From Gammaproteobacteria bacterium (GTDB taxonomy: Bacteria > Pseudomonadota > Gammaproteobacteria > Pseudomonadales > Azotimanducaceae), in assembly GCA_021773555.1 (NCBI GenBank), contig JAJFKA010000081.1:1-51734 (forward strand): a stretch of DNA of 51,734 nucleotides, read 5' to 3'. The notes under the pieces were generated by a model. It searched no databases and was not told the origin of the DNA. It saw nothing but the letters and a program-made list of their open reading frames with translations. Positions 8,415 to 17,615 of this stretch are shown here, piece after piece; the first letter of the stretch is position 1; the number at the start of each line of letters is the position of its first letter. The position numbers were made by a program, and so were the translations under genes.

Positions 8415-8903
8415 CTAAAGCCCGAGTTCCCGATTTTTATTGCGCACGGATTCGGCATTCTTTTCGCGCTCAGCGAGCAGCGCTGAGGCGAGCACATCAT
8501 CTTTGGTCGCCAGGATTTGTGCCGCAAGGTAAGCCGCGTTTTTCGCACCGCCTATAGCGACACTCGCCACCGGGATTCCACTTGGCATTTGCACCGTGGA
8601 TAACAACGCGTCAAAGCCCTGCAAGGGTCCCGAGTTGATCGGCACTCCGATGACCGGGCGTACGGTTTGTGCTGCGACTGCGCCTGCGAGGTGTGCCGCA
8701 AGTCCTGCTGCCGCGATAAATACCTCACAGCCACGCGCATCAGCCGACCTGACATAGTCTCTGGTGTCTTCCGGTGTCCTGTGGGCCGAACTGATCCGTA
8801 ACTCATAAGGCACCTTTAGCGTTTCCAGCACATCTTTTGCGCCTTGCATAACCGCCAAATCAGATTCTGACCCCATGAGAATTGCAACAAAGGAAGCAGA
8901 CAT
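8415..8903 (-). CDS. purE: N5-carboxyaminoimidazole ribonucleotide mutase
   Basis: Converts N5-CAIR to CAIR in purine synthesis. The 162-residue protein has the class I signature [12 protein letters not shown] near the N-terminus, SSAHRTPE with the catalytic histidine, and AGLAAHLAG. Class I PurE normally needs PurK, the N5-CAIR synthetase that is usually encoded just downstream. Here the next gene is tsaC, so purK must be elsewhere in the genome or absent. On the minus strand the ATG follows GGAG with about seven bases between. Confidence 0.96.
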   Translation of the reverse strand: MSASFVAILMGSESDLAVMQGAKDVLETLKVPYELRISSAHRTPEDTRDYVRSADARGCEVFIAAAGLAAHLAGAVAAQTVRPVIGVPINSGPLQGFDALLSTVQMPSGIPVASVAIGGAKNAAYLAAQILATKDDVLASALLAEREKNAESVRNKNRELGL

Positions 8904-8970
8904 TCGCGCGCTCCGTATGAAAGGAAAGCGACGTTACCCCACTATTTCACGCCTTTCAACAATTGCAACA

Positions 8971-10062
8971 TCAAGCCAACCGATATCCTGCGGCTTCGCT
9001 GACCACCAGACCTGCGAGCTCCAATTCGACGATCTCAGCGAGTAACGGAGAGATTTCTCGTTGCAAACACTCACACAAATCGTCAATCGGCACCGGCAAG
9101 CCCCCTAATACGCCAAGTATGGCTTGTTTGTTTGCCGATAATTCAGGAGCACGGATCTCTTGTTGCAATCCATGTGCCTGACACTCAAAACTGGCCAGGC
9201 AGTTGAGTTCTGCGAGCACGTGATCAACACTCGATATCAGCGTGGCGCCATCGCGAATCAACTGGTGACACCCGCGACTCTGCCGGGACTGAATAGATCC
9301 GGGCATCACGCATACCTCACGGCCCTGCTCCATGGCCAGCCTCGCGGAAATCAACGAACCGCTTTTCTCCATCGCTTCGACCACGATCGTGCACAGGGAC
9401 ATTCCTGTCACCAGTCGATTCCGCCGGGGGAAGTTTCGGGCATAAGCCGGCGTTCCAAGCGGAAACTCCGACACGACAAGCCCACTTTCAAGAATCCGTT
9501 CAGCCAGCCCTTTGTGCCTGCCCGGGTATATCAGATCACACCCGGATCCCAGTACCGCAATCGTCGCACCGGCCGCCGCCAATGCACCTTCGTGACAAGC
9601 GCCATCAATGCCGATTGCCAGACCACTGGTTATAGCGAACGACATGCCTGCCAATTGCCCCGCAAATTGCCTGGCCTGCCTGACGCCCGCGGGTGTTGGA
9701 TTTCGACTGCCCACCATGGCGATCTTCAAATGTGCCATGACATCGAGATTTCCCTGGCAGAACAACACCACCGGGGGGTCAGCAATCTCAGCTAGTAATG
9801 GTGGGTAGTCTGCATCGCCCAGTTTCACCAGGTGGTGTCCCGGCCGTTGCAACCATTTCAGATCGCTTTCGACGGCACCAGGCTGAAAGTCTGCAGCCGT
9901 CAAATGCATAATGGATTGCGCGAAACCATCTTCCGGCCGTGTGCGAGACGAAATCAGATCAATAATGGCCGCCGGTGAATCGTACTGACGAAGCAGACCT
10001 GCCAGCACCAGAGGTTTGTCTGCCAGCAGTCGAAAGACCAGCAAAAGGTCGTGAAGGTCCAA
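8971..10062 (-). CDS. dprA: DNA-processing protein DprA/Smf (RecA loader in transformation)
   Basis: Binds incoming single-stranded DNA during natural transformation and loads RecA. The 363-residue protein has an N-terminal helical part, the Rossmann-like core with MVGSRNPTPAG, SGLAIGIDGACHEGAL, GSGCDLIYPGRH and NFPRRNRLVTG, and a C-terminal winged-helix segment after about residue 300. Length and order are those of the full DprA family. It lies 100 bases after the LysM gene and 67 bases before purE, all read on the minus strand. The neighbouring LysM gene resembles a pilus secretin partner, which fits a link with DNA uptake, although dprA also occurs in bacteria not known to be competent. 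Confidence 0.95.
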   Translation of the reverse strand: MDLHDLLLVFRLLADKPLVLAGLLRQYDSPAAIIDLISSRTRPEDGFAQSIMHLTAADFQPGAVESDLKWLQRPGHHLVKLGDADYPPLLAEIADPPVVLFCQGNLDVMAHLKIAMVGSRNPTPAGVRQARQFAGQLAGMSFAITSGLAIGIDGACHEGALAAAGATIAVLGSGCDLIYPGRHKGLAERILESGLVVSEFPLGTPAYARNFPRRNRLVTGMSLCTIVVEAMEKSGSLISARLAMEQGREVCVMPGSIQSRQSRGCHQLIRDGATLISSVDHVLAELNCLASFECQAHGLQQEIRAPELSANKQAILGVLGGLPVPIDDLCECLQREISPLLAEIVELELAGLVVSEAAGYRLA

Positions 10063-10162
10063 ATCATGCGCTCTTAGAGACTACGGAGAGTCAAAAATTA
10101 GCGCGGATCTATTTGTCGGTCTGTGGTTATTAACGCTAGTTTGTGTCCGCCATCACCGCAAT

Positions 10163-11242
10163 TCACGGATTGAGGACAACGTCTCCCACGCGTAGCGGTT
10201 CCTCGGTCTGTAAAACGAGGCCATAGGACATTTTTTCAAAACTGCGGAATATCATCAGGATGCCTGCTCGTTCAGACGGTAGCTGAACAAGTTCGCGGTT
10301 AATTCGATCGCGTGCCAGCGGACCCAGTTTGTGTACCGCGAGTACGTGACCCACATCAAGACCGTGACTCAACCCGCGATTCAGCACCACCACATCATTC
10401 CGACCGACCTGGGTGACACCCCCCAGTACCGTCATGATCACGCCACTGACATCATCAGTCGGTGGTTTCGGATAAAATGTTGATTCGACCCGACGCTCTT
10501 CCGTCGCCATCAATCGATCGCCAATGCGTACGTCTTCCTTAACCGATAACATCGTGAAGGTGACTATGTCCTCCGTGCGATTGTTAACCCTGGCCATACC
10601 CACTTCCCGCGCTTCGAAACCAAGCACCTCGTTAGTCACAGGATCCTGATAAACATTGCCTTCACGAAAAATCCCATAAACCAGAGTCTCTTCATCCCAT
10701 TGCCCCCTGGCATAAAACTCATCTCCAGGACCAAAAATAAGACTGTCAGCACGTCCCGCGAGAATATGCGGCGCCCTGGACAAGGTATCCTGCTCAACGA
10801 TTCGCCCCGTGGTCAGCATGCTGGCAATAGCATCCAGCGGAATGGCGGGGATTGCGCTGACCAATGGTGAGATCCTGACACTAGGGTCGAGTTTCAGGTT
10901 TCTGTCCCCCGCACGTACCTTTTGCATGGGGCTCATCGATAAAGTTCGCGAAGCATCGCCGCGTTGCAGCGACAGCTGAGGCTCACCTTCAATATAGGTC
11001 AGGAAAATCTCATCGCCGGGAAAGATCAGGTGTGGATTTTCGATGTCAGGATTCACATGCCAGATTTCAGGCCACATCCATGCGTCAGTCAGGAACATAG
11101 ACGCAATTTCCCACAGGGTGTCTCCCTGCTTGACGAGGTAACGATCAGGATGATCAGCCTTGAGCACTTCTTCCGCATACAACGAATTCGCTGTAGCAGA
11201 CAGGAGTATGGCGAGCATCAGTGACGGAAGAATTTTCTTCAT
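10163..11242 (-). CDS. LysM-domain protein, probable TsaP-like secretin-associated protein
   Basis: Secreted 359-residue protein. It has a clear signal peptide (MKK, a hydrophobic run, cleavage near SLYA-EE) and one LysM domain at about residues 34-80 ([33 protein letters not shown]), which binds peptidoglycan. The long C-terminal part is beta-rich and includes [24 protein letters not shown]. This layout and its place beside dprA match Pseudomonas PA0020 (TsaP), which anchors the type IV pilus secretin to the cell wall. The domains are seen; the TsaP role is inferred from layout and synteny. It is divergent from def, with 143 bases between. Confidence 0.8.
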   Translation of the reverse strand: MKKILPSLMLAILLSATANSLYAEEVLKADHPDRYLVKQGDTLWEIASMFLTDAWMWPEIWHVNPDIENPHLIFPGDEIFLTYIEGEPQLSLQRGDASRTLSMSPMQKVRAGDRNLKLDPSVRISPLVSAIPAIPLDAIASMLTTGRIVEQDTLSRAPHILAGRADSLIFGPGDEFYARGQWDEETLVYGIFREGNVYQDPVTNEVLGFEAREVGMARVNNRTEDIVTFTMLSVKEDVRIGDRLMATEERRVESTFYPKPPTDDVSGVIMTVLGGVTQVGRNDVVVLNRGLSHGLDVGHVLAVHKLGPLARDRINRELVQLPSERAGILMIFRSFEKMSYGLVLQTEEPLRVGDVVLNP

Positions 11243-11385
11243 ATGGCGAATCCCGTCTTCAAAAGGGGTACAATAACAGGTTACTCAAACCCGAACATCA
11301 GCAAGATCACATGCTGAATCTTGTGTTTGATCATAATCTTAGCAGCACAAGTTGCTCCATTACTAGAGGTAGTCATCTAAACCTT

Positions 11386-11889
11386 ATGGTGCCATTAGAG
11401 ATTTTGGAATTTCCTGACTCCCGGCTGAGAACGAAAGCGGTGCCGGTCAAGGAAGTTGATGGCAAGCTGGTCAATCTCGCAGATCGCATGCTGGAAACAA
11501 TGTATGAAGCACCGGGTATTGGGCTCGCTGCCACACAGGTCAATGTCCACCAGCGAATGCTGGTGCTCGATATATCGGAAGACAAAGATAGCCCGTTGTT
11601 GCTAATAAACCCGGTTATCAGGGATTCAGAAGGTGAAATCGAGAGTAATGAGGGTTGCCTTTCAGTTCCTGGATTCTACGAGCCCGTGGTCAGAGCCGAA
11701 CAAATACTTGTTGACGCCATTAATCGAGAGGGCCAGCCATTTACCATGGAGGCTAATGAGCTGCTGGCGGTTTGCATTCAGCACGAAATGGACCATCTGG
11801 ATGGCAAACTGTTCGTCGACTACCTCTCCCCAACCAAGCGGCTGCTGATTCGCAAGAAATTGCAAAAACTGCAAAAGCAACGGGCGTGA
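11386..11889 (+). CDS. def: Peptide deformylase
   Basis: Metalloenzyme that removes the formyl group from nascent N-terminal methionine. I start it at the ATG of [11 protein letters not shown], giving 167 residues, the usual length; the open frame extends further upstream without family similarity. The three diagnostic motifs are present: GIGLAATQ (44-51), EGCLS (89-93) with metal ligand Cys91, and HEMDH (133-137) with the catalytic glutamate. The ribosome site is weak (AGAGG about 15 bases upstream). First gene of def-fmt-rsmB-trkA-trkH, with fmt starting four bases after its stop. Confidence 0.96.
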   Translation: MVPLEILEFPDSRLRTKAVPVKEVDGKLVNLADRMLETMYEAPGIGLAATQVNVHQRMLVLDISEDKDSPLLLINPVIRDSEGEIESNEGCLSVPGFYEPVVRAEQILVDAINREGQPFTMEANELLAVCIQHEMDHLDGKLFVDYLSPTKRLLIRKKLQKLQKQRA

Positions 11890-11893
11890 CTGC

Positions 11894-12838
11894 TTGAAGT
11901 TGATCTTCGCAGGTACGCCGGAGTTTGCCGCCCGCCATCTGGAAGCCCTGATTGCATCACCGCACCAGATTCTGGCGGTAATCACACAACCGGATAAACC
12001 AGGGAAGCGAGGCAAGCAACCCGTTGCCAGCCCCGTGAAAATGATGGCGAAGACCGCTGGACTGACTGTTATTCAGCCGCGTCGTCTGCGGGCTGCAGAT
12101 ATCGAAGACTATCATCCTGACCTGCTGGTTGTGGTTGCCTATGGGCAAATTCTCAAAAATGCCGTGCTGAACACACCCGCCAACGGATGCATTAACGTCC
12201 ATGGCTCCCTGCTGCCCAGATGGCGCGGCGCGGCACCGATCCAGCGTGCAATAATGGCCGGTGATCGCTGTACCGGTATCTGCATTATGCAAATGGATTC
12301 CGGTCTCGATACCGGGGATATCATCCTGAAACGGGAAGTCCCTATAGCACCGACGGACACAAGCCTCTCGATGGCAAACCGTCTGGCGGATGTGGGTAAC
12401 GAGGCCTTGTTACTGGCTCTCGATCAGATTCAGTCCGGCACCGCAGAGCGGATACCTCAGGAACCAACCGGCGCGACCTATGCCAGCAAAATAAGCAAGG
12501 ATGAGGCGGCGCTTGACTGGCGGCGACCCGGCAACACAATCGCTCACTGGATCAACGCGTTTAATCCTGATCCCGGGACACACGGCGTCATCAACGACTT
12601 ACGCATTAAGTTCTGGGAGGCACTCGAAGCCGAGGGTACTGCGATCGGCGCACCGGGAGAAATCCTGGAGATATCAAAACAGGGAATTCTCGTTGCTTGC
12701 GGTGAAAGTGCTGTGTTGCTCTCCGCCATCCAATTGCCGTTTGGTAAAGGGACTGTGCTGCGTGGCCCTGCGATCAAAAATGCTGTTCGAGAACTCGTCA
12801 AACCCGGCGATGCCTTTTTCTTAATCAGCGCTATCTAG
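11894..12838 (+). CDS. fmt: Methionyl-tRNA formyltransferase
   Basis: Formylates initiator Met-tRNA using 10-formyl-tetrahydrofolate. The 314-residue protein begins LKLIFAGTPEFAARHLEAL from a TTG codon four bases after def. The catalytic region HGSLLPRWRGAAPIQ and the GDRCTGICIMQMDSGLDTGDI segment are intact, and the C-terminal OB-fold domain is complete. The rare TTG start and tight spacing suggest translation coupled to def, its functional partner that removes the formyl group. The stop TAG is followed at once by the rsmB ATG. Confidence 0.96.
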   Translation: MKLIFAGTPEFAARHLEALIASPHQILAVITQPDKPGKRGKQPVASPVKMMAKTAGLTVIQPRRLRAADIEDYHPDLLVVVAYGQILKNAVLNTPANGCINVHGSLLPRWRGAAPIQRAIMAGDRCTGICIMQMDSGLDTGDIILKREVPIAPTDTSLSMANRLADVGNEALLLALDQIQSGTAERIPQEPTGATYASKISKDEAALDWRRPGNTIAHWINAFNPDPGTHGVINDLRIKFWEALEAEGTAIGAPGEILEISKQGILVACGESAVLLSAIQLPFGKGTVLRGPAIKNAVRELVKPGDAFFLISAI

Positions 12839-14134
12839 ATGGACGAATATCTCCAGGCGGTTTCAACATTGACAAGGGTTATCGGCGAAGGCAGAAGCCT
12901 TGACGGTAATATTAATGAAGAAGCAACACCTTTGGCAAAACAGATTATCTATGGCGCACTTCGAGACTTTTATTTGCTCGACTGTCTGACGGACAAGCTG
13001 ATCGATAAACCGCTGCCGGTAAAACACCTCGACCTGAAGCTGCTGATAATGTGCGGAATCTACAGCATTCGCTCCCTCAACCGTCCTGCCCATGCAAGCG
13101 TTAACGCAGTCGTTAGTAGTGTCAAGGCACTTAACAAGGTCTGGGCCAAGGGATTGGTAAACGCCGTACTACGTAACTATATAAGAAAGCGCGAGGGTTT
13201 GGATTCCAGAGCCAACGATAATATCGAGGCGCAAACCAATCACCCCGAGTGGCTGGTCGACAGGATTCAGAGGGCATGGCCCGACAACTGGCAGGAAATG
13301 ATAGAGGCCAACAACCAACAGCCACCAATGGTATTACGGATTAATCAGCAGAAGATATCCAGAAGTGCCTACATGGCTCAACTTGAAGACTCAGGTTGCG
13401 CCGCATCAGCAGGAACATTGGTCGAGAGCTCGGTGATCCTTGACAAACCCCTGAATGTCTCATTGCTACCAGGGTTCGCAGAAGGCCTGGTCAGCGTTCA
13501 GGATGAAGCTTCACAACTAGCAACAGTGATCCTGAACCCCGCGCCTGGGCAAAGGGTGCTTGATGCCTGCGCGGCGCCAGGTGGCAAAGCCTGCCACCTT
13601 CTGGAAGCTTGTCCGGAAATACAATTGACTGCCAACGATGTTGACGAAAGAAGGTTATCAACGCTCGGAGAAAACCTCGGACGACTCGGGCTGGTCTGCG
13701 ACCTTAACTGTTCAGACCTGCTAAAACTGCAAGCTGAACTATTTGACAGGATCCTGCTTGATGCGCCGTGCTCGGCGACCGGGATCATCCGCCGCCATCC
13801 AGATATTAAGTTGCTGCGTCGTAATTCAGATATTGATAAGCTGTCCACCACGCAACTTGGCCTGCTCAACGCGGCCTGGGAGCTGCTGGTGCCCGGGGGG
13901 GAAATCCTGTACTCGACCTGCTCTGTGTTACCAGAGGAAAATGAACTCCTTATTAATCGCTTTCTACAGGAAAGGCACGATGTCGAAATTCTCCCTATTA
14001 GTTCCTCCGGTGGCATCGAGCTATCGGTGGGTCGACAATTTTTGCCCCGGAAAATCGGGCACGACGGCTTCTACTACGCCCATCTTCGAAAGCGCCCTTC
14101 CGGCTCCCTCCGTGATATCCAGTCCAGCTCCTGA
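12839..14134 (+). CDS. rsmB: 16S rRNA (cytosine-967-C5)-methyltransferase
   Basis: Methylates C967 of 16S rRNA using SAM. The 431-residue protein has an N-terminal NusB-like RNA-binding domain (to about 140) and a C-terminal methyltransferase domain with DACAAPGGKACHL for SAM, DAPCSATGIIRRHPD carrying Cys311 and YSTCS carrying Cys361. These two cysteines correspond to the release and catalytic cysteines of m5C methyltransferases. The start is ATG abutting the fmt stop. This def-fmt-rsmB order is common in gammaproteobacteria. Confidence 0.95.
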   Translation: MDEYLQAVSTLTRVIGEGRSLDGNINEEATPLAKQIIYGALRDFYLLDCLTDKLIDKPLPVKHLDLKLLIMCGIYSIRSLNRPAHASVNAVVSSVKALNKVWAKGLVNAVLRNYIRKREGLDSRANDNIEAQTNHPEWLVDRIQRAWPDNWQEMIEANNQQPPMVLRINQQKISRSAYMAQLEDSGCAASAGTLVESSVILDKPLNVSLLPGFAEGLVSVQDEASQLATVILNPAPGQRVLDACAAPGGKACHLLEACPEIQLTANDVDERRLSTLGENLGRLGLVCDLNCSDLLKLQAELFDRILLDAPCSATGIIRRHPDIKLLRRNSDIDKLSTTQLGLLNAAWELLVPGGEILYSTCSVLPEENELLINRFLQERHDVEILPISSSGGIELSVGRQFLPRKIGHDGFYYAHLRKRPSGSLRDIQSSS

Positions 14135-14158
14135 CTACCGCAAAGACCTGCCAACACC

Positions 14159-15532
14159 ATGAAAATTATCATTCTCGGCGCTGGTGAAGTCGGCGGTAAT
14201 CTGGCGCAGAACCTGACAAAAGAGGCCGGTGACATCACCATTGTCGATACCGACGACGATCGACTCAGGGATCTCCAGGACAGATTCGACATACGCACTA
14301 TCGGTGGCATGGCGTCCCACCCCGACATATTGAAGCAAGCAGGCGCAGAAGACGCAGACATGATAATTGCCGTTACCAATAGTGACGAAGTCAACATGGT
14401 CGCCTGCCAGGTAGCACACACAGTCTTTCACACACCAACTAAAATTGCGCGAATACGCTCGCGCGCATACCTGACCGAAGGCGGAATTTTCCACCCGGAC
14501 GCGATGCCTGTTGACTACATCGTGAATCCCGAGGAAATCGTTACCAAGGATATTACTCGTTTGATCGAGAATCCCGGCGCGCTACAGGTGATGGATTTTG
14601 CAGACGGCCAGGTACAGCTCGTTTGCGTCAAGGCCTACTATGGCGGACCACTGGTTGACCAGGAACTACATTACATACGTAAACATATGCCAATGGTTGA
14701 CACCAGGGTCGCGGCAATTTTCCGCAAGAACCGGGCTATTATTCCAGAAGGAAATACGGTCATCGAAGCCGATGACGAGGTTTTCTTCATCGCCGCAGCC
14801 AAGGATATTCAGAGTGTTATGAGCGAACTGCGGCGCACGGAGCGGCCTAACAAACGTATAGTAATTGCGGGAGGAGGCCACATAGGTCTCGGGCTCGCCC
14901 AGTCTATAGAAAATAAGTATGGAGTTCGTATTATTGAGCGATCCCGACAACGCTGCTACGCACTTTCCGAAACTCTGCAGCGTACCATCGTCCTGGCCGG
15001 CAACGCATCAGACAGAGAGTTACTGTTAGAAGAAAACATCGAGGAAGCTGACGTTTTCTGTGCCGTTACCAATGACGACGAAGCAAATATAATGTCATCT
15101 ATGCTTGCAAAGAGTCTTGGTGCCAGAAAAGTTATCACACTGATTAACAATCCCGCTTATGTTGATCTCATTGAAGGATCCGACATCGACATTGTTATAT
15201 CACCCCAACAAGCTACATTAGGTTCAATCCTGACGCACATACGACGAGGTGATGTAGTCAACGTTCATGCACTTCGTCGAGGTGCAGCTGAAGCAATTGA
15301 AGCCGTCGCACACGGTGATCAACATACATCAAAAGTCATCGGCAAAACCCTTGGAGAAATCGATTTGCCCGTTGGCACTAACATCGGCGCTATCGTACGC
15401 AGTAACGAGGTATTGATCGCACATGATGATATCGTTGTCAAAACAGATGATCATCTCCTGATGTTTCTGGTCGATAAAAGCAAGGTAAGCGAGGTCGAGA
15501 AGTTATTCCAGGCTCCCTTGAGCTTCTTCTAG
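14159..15532 (+). CDS. trkA: Trk potassium uptake system NAD-binding regulator TrkA
   Basis: Cytoplasmic peripheral subunit that gates the Trk potassium channel by binding NAD(H) or ATP. The 457-residue protein is a tandem duplication, as expected: the first Rossmann (RCK-N) fold starts IIILGAGEVGGNLA (residues 3-16) and the second starts IVIAGGGHIGLGLA (about 234), each followed by an RCK-C domain. Its stop is three bases before the trkH ATG, so regulator and channel are made together here. Confidence 0.96.
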   Translation: MKIIILGAGEVGGNLAQNLTKEAGDITIVDTDDDRLRDLQDRFDIRTIGGMASHPDILKQAGAEDADMIIAVTNSDEVNMVACQVAHTVFHTPTKIARIRSRAYLTEGGIFHPDAMPVDYIVNPEEIVTKDITRLIENPGALQVMDFADGQVQLVCVKAYYGGPLVDQELHYIRKHMPMVDTRVAAIFRKNRAIIPEGNTVIEADDEVFFIAAAKDIQSVMSELRRTERPNKRIVIAGGGHIGLGLAQSIENKYGVRIIERSRQRCYALSETLQRTIVLAGNASDRELLLEENIEEADVFCAVTNDDEANIMSSMLAKSLGARKVITLINNPAYVDLIEGSDIDIVISPQQATLGSILTHIRRGDVVNVHALRRGAAEAIEAVAHGDQHTSKVIGKTLGEIDLPVGTNIGAIVRSNEVLIAHDDIVVKTDDHLLMFLVDKSKVSEVEKLFQAPLSFF

Positions 15533-15535
15533 ATC

Positions 15536-16984
15536 ATGCATATTAATATCGCTTTTAGAATTCTGGGCAGTCTGCTGATGTTCTTCAGCCTGACCATGTT
15601 GCCACCACTTTTTGTCTCCTGGGTATTTAAGGACAATGTTGGCCATATCTTTATCGAGGCGTTTGCCTACACCTTTACCAGTGGTTTTCTGTTGTGGTTA
15701 GTTTTCAGAAAATACAAAGAAGAAATGCGCACCAAGGCGGGTTTCCTCGTGACGGTTCTGTTTTACCTCGCTCTGGGCACATTTGGATGTATCCCGTTTC
15801 TCGAAGCCGATGGTGTAGGCCTGAGTATCGCAGATGCCCTGTTCGAGTCATTTTCAGGATTAACAACAACCGGTGCGACAGTGATTACCCACCTGGACGA
15901 CCTTCCTCAGTCCATCCTTTTTTACCGACAACAACTTCAGTGGCTTGGTGGCATGGGCATCATTGTTCTCGCTGTAGCAATCATGCCAATGCTCGGTATC
16001 GGTGGTATGCAGCTGTACCGTGCAGAGGCTCCGGGGCCGGTAAAGGACAGCAAGCTGACGCCACGAATTAAGCAAACCGCCATTGCGCTCTGGTCAATTT
16101 ACCTCGGTCTGACCACCTGCTGTGCGCTGGCATACTGGTTCGCAGGAATGAGCGTTTTTGACGCTATTTGCCATAGTTTCTCGACTGTCGCCATCGGTGG
16201 GTTTTCAACCCACGATGCCAGTATCGGCTTCTTTCAGAGTGCCTGGATCGAGTCTGTTGCCATCATATTTATGATTATCTCCGGAATAAACTTTGCCCTG
16301 CACTTCTTTGCGATGCGCGATCGCTCGATCCTGCACTACTTTAAAGACGAAGAAGTGATTTTCTATTTGACGATGCTCGCAGCGTCAACGCTCGCGGTGA
16401 CAGGATTGCTCTGTTGGTTTGGTACCTACGAGGGAATTACCGCGTTCCGGCTGGCCATCTTCGAGGTAGTCTCAATTTTTACAACAACAGGCTTCGCCGC
16501 GGCAGATTTCAGTGCCTGGCCCGGCATGGCGCCTTATCTGATTTTTTTTGGTGCCTTCACTGGCGCCTGCGCCGGGTCCACTGGCGGTGGTATGAAAGTC
16601 ATTCGTGTCATGCTCATCTGCAAGCAAGGTATTCGCGAGATTCACAGGCTTATTCATCCCAACGCGATTTTTCCAATAAAGGTGAACAACCAGCGGGTAA
16701 CGTCTAACGTCATTGAGGCTATCTGGGGTTTCTTTTCCATCTACGTGATCCTGTTTCTATTCATGCACCTGGCCCTGGTGTCGACCGGCATGGACTTTTT
16801 GACCGCTTTTTCTGCCGTCGGGGCTGCCATTAACAATCTCGGTCCGGGCCTTGGCGATGTCGCACTTAATTACGCGGACATTACAGATACGGCCAAGCTG
16901 CTTTTGTGCTTTGCCATGATTCTCGGTCGCCTCGAGATTTTCACGATACTTGTACTGTTCACTGTCATGTTCTGGAAAAAGTAG
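15536..16984 (+). CDS. trkH: Trk potassium uptake channel subunit TrkH
   Basis: Membrane pore of the Trk potassium transporter. The 482-residue protein has many hydrophobic helices and four pore-loop repeats with the filter glycines: SGLTTTGATV, FSTVAIGGFST, FTTTGFAAADF and GAAINNLGPG. The N-terminus MHINIAFRILG and the overall length are normal. Adjacent to trkA in one operon, though in many gammaproteobacteria trkH lies elsewhere. A methyltransferase gene follows after five bases. Confidence 0.96.
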   Translation: MHINIAFRILGSLLMFFSLTMLPPLFVSWVFKDNVGHIFIEAFAYTFTSGFLLWLVFRKYKEEMRTKAGFLVTVLFYLALGTFGCIPFLEADGVGLSIADALFESFSGLTTTGATVITHLDDLPQSILFYRQQLQWLGGMGIIVLAVAIMPMLGIGGMQLYRAEAPGPVKDSKLTPRIKQTAIALWSIYLGLTTCCALAYWFAGMSVFDAICHSFSTVAIGGFSTHDASIGFFQSAWIESVAIIFMIISGINFALHFFAMRDRSILHYFKDEEVIFYLTMLAASTLAVTGLLCWFGTYEGITAFRLAIFEVVSIFTTTGFAAADFSAWPGMAPYLIFFGAFTGACAGSTGGGMKVIRVMLICKQGIREIHRLIHPNAIFPIKVNNQRVTSNVIEAIWGFFSIYVILFLFMHLALVSTGMDFLTAFSAVGAAINNLGPGLGDVALNYADITDTAKLLLCFAMILGRLEIFTILVLFTVMFWKK

Positions 16985-16989
16985 TCTGC

Positions 16990-17571
16990 ATGGACGTCCT
17001 CGAGAAATGGAACGGTATCTATTCGACCCGCAACAGCAGTGAACCGGCCCATGTCCTGCTGGATCACCTGCACCTGTTACCGGAGTCCGGTCAATGTCTC
17101 GATCTCGCTTGCGGTCTGGGTGCTAACGCCATAGTGCTGGCGCAACAAGGACTCGAGGTGCAAGCCTGGGATATTTCAGATGTCGCCATCAACCGACTTC
17201 GCGACTACGCCAGCACGCATCATCTGCCGATAACAGCGCGACAGCTGGATCTTGACCAAGCGGAATTCCCCGTCGAGAACTTTGACGTAATCCTGGTCAG
17301 TCGATTTCTGGATCGGTCGAAAATGGCGCAGATAAAACGCGCGGTTCGAGTTGGCGGACTGATTTTTTACCAGACGTTTACGCAGACAAAAGTCTCGGAG
17401 GGCGGTCCCGGTAACCCTGCTTTTCTGCTCGAGCCTAACGAACTCCTGCGTATTTTCGCCGGGTTCAATATCCTGTCATTCCGGGATGAGCAACGAGTCG
17501 GTAAGCTTAATCAGGGATTTCGCAACGAGTCATTTATTGTTGCCCGGAAAACCAAGGAGGAGACGCTCTGA
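16990..17571 (+). CDS. Class I SAM-dependent methyltransferase, substrate unknown
   Basis: A 193-residue cytosolic protein with a class I methyltransferase fold. SAM motif I is LDLACGLGANAIVLAQQG (from about residue 37), the acidic residue that binds the ribose is in VQAWDISDVAI, and a post-motif segment reads NFDVILVSRFLDR. It resembles the TehB/UbiG-like group of small methyltransferases without giving a firm substrate. I start it at MDVLEKWNGIY because the residues before it overlap trkH in another frame. It begins five bases after trkH and is the last gene of this operon, facing the acyltransferase gene. The function is not known to me. Confidence 0.8.
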   Translation: MDVLEKWNGIYSTRNSSEPAHVLLDHLHLLPESGQCLDLACGLGANAIVLAQQGLEVQAWDISDVAINRLRDYASTHHLPITARQLDLDQAEFPVENFDVILVSRFLDRSKMAQIKRAVRVGGLIFYQTFTQTKVSEGGPGNPAFLLEPNELLRIFAGFNILSFRDEQRVGKLNQGFRNESFIVARKTKEETL

Positions 17572-17615
17572 ATTGTGTCGATGTGCCTCACCAATTTACC
17601 GCGATGACCTTGTCT

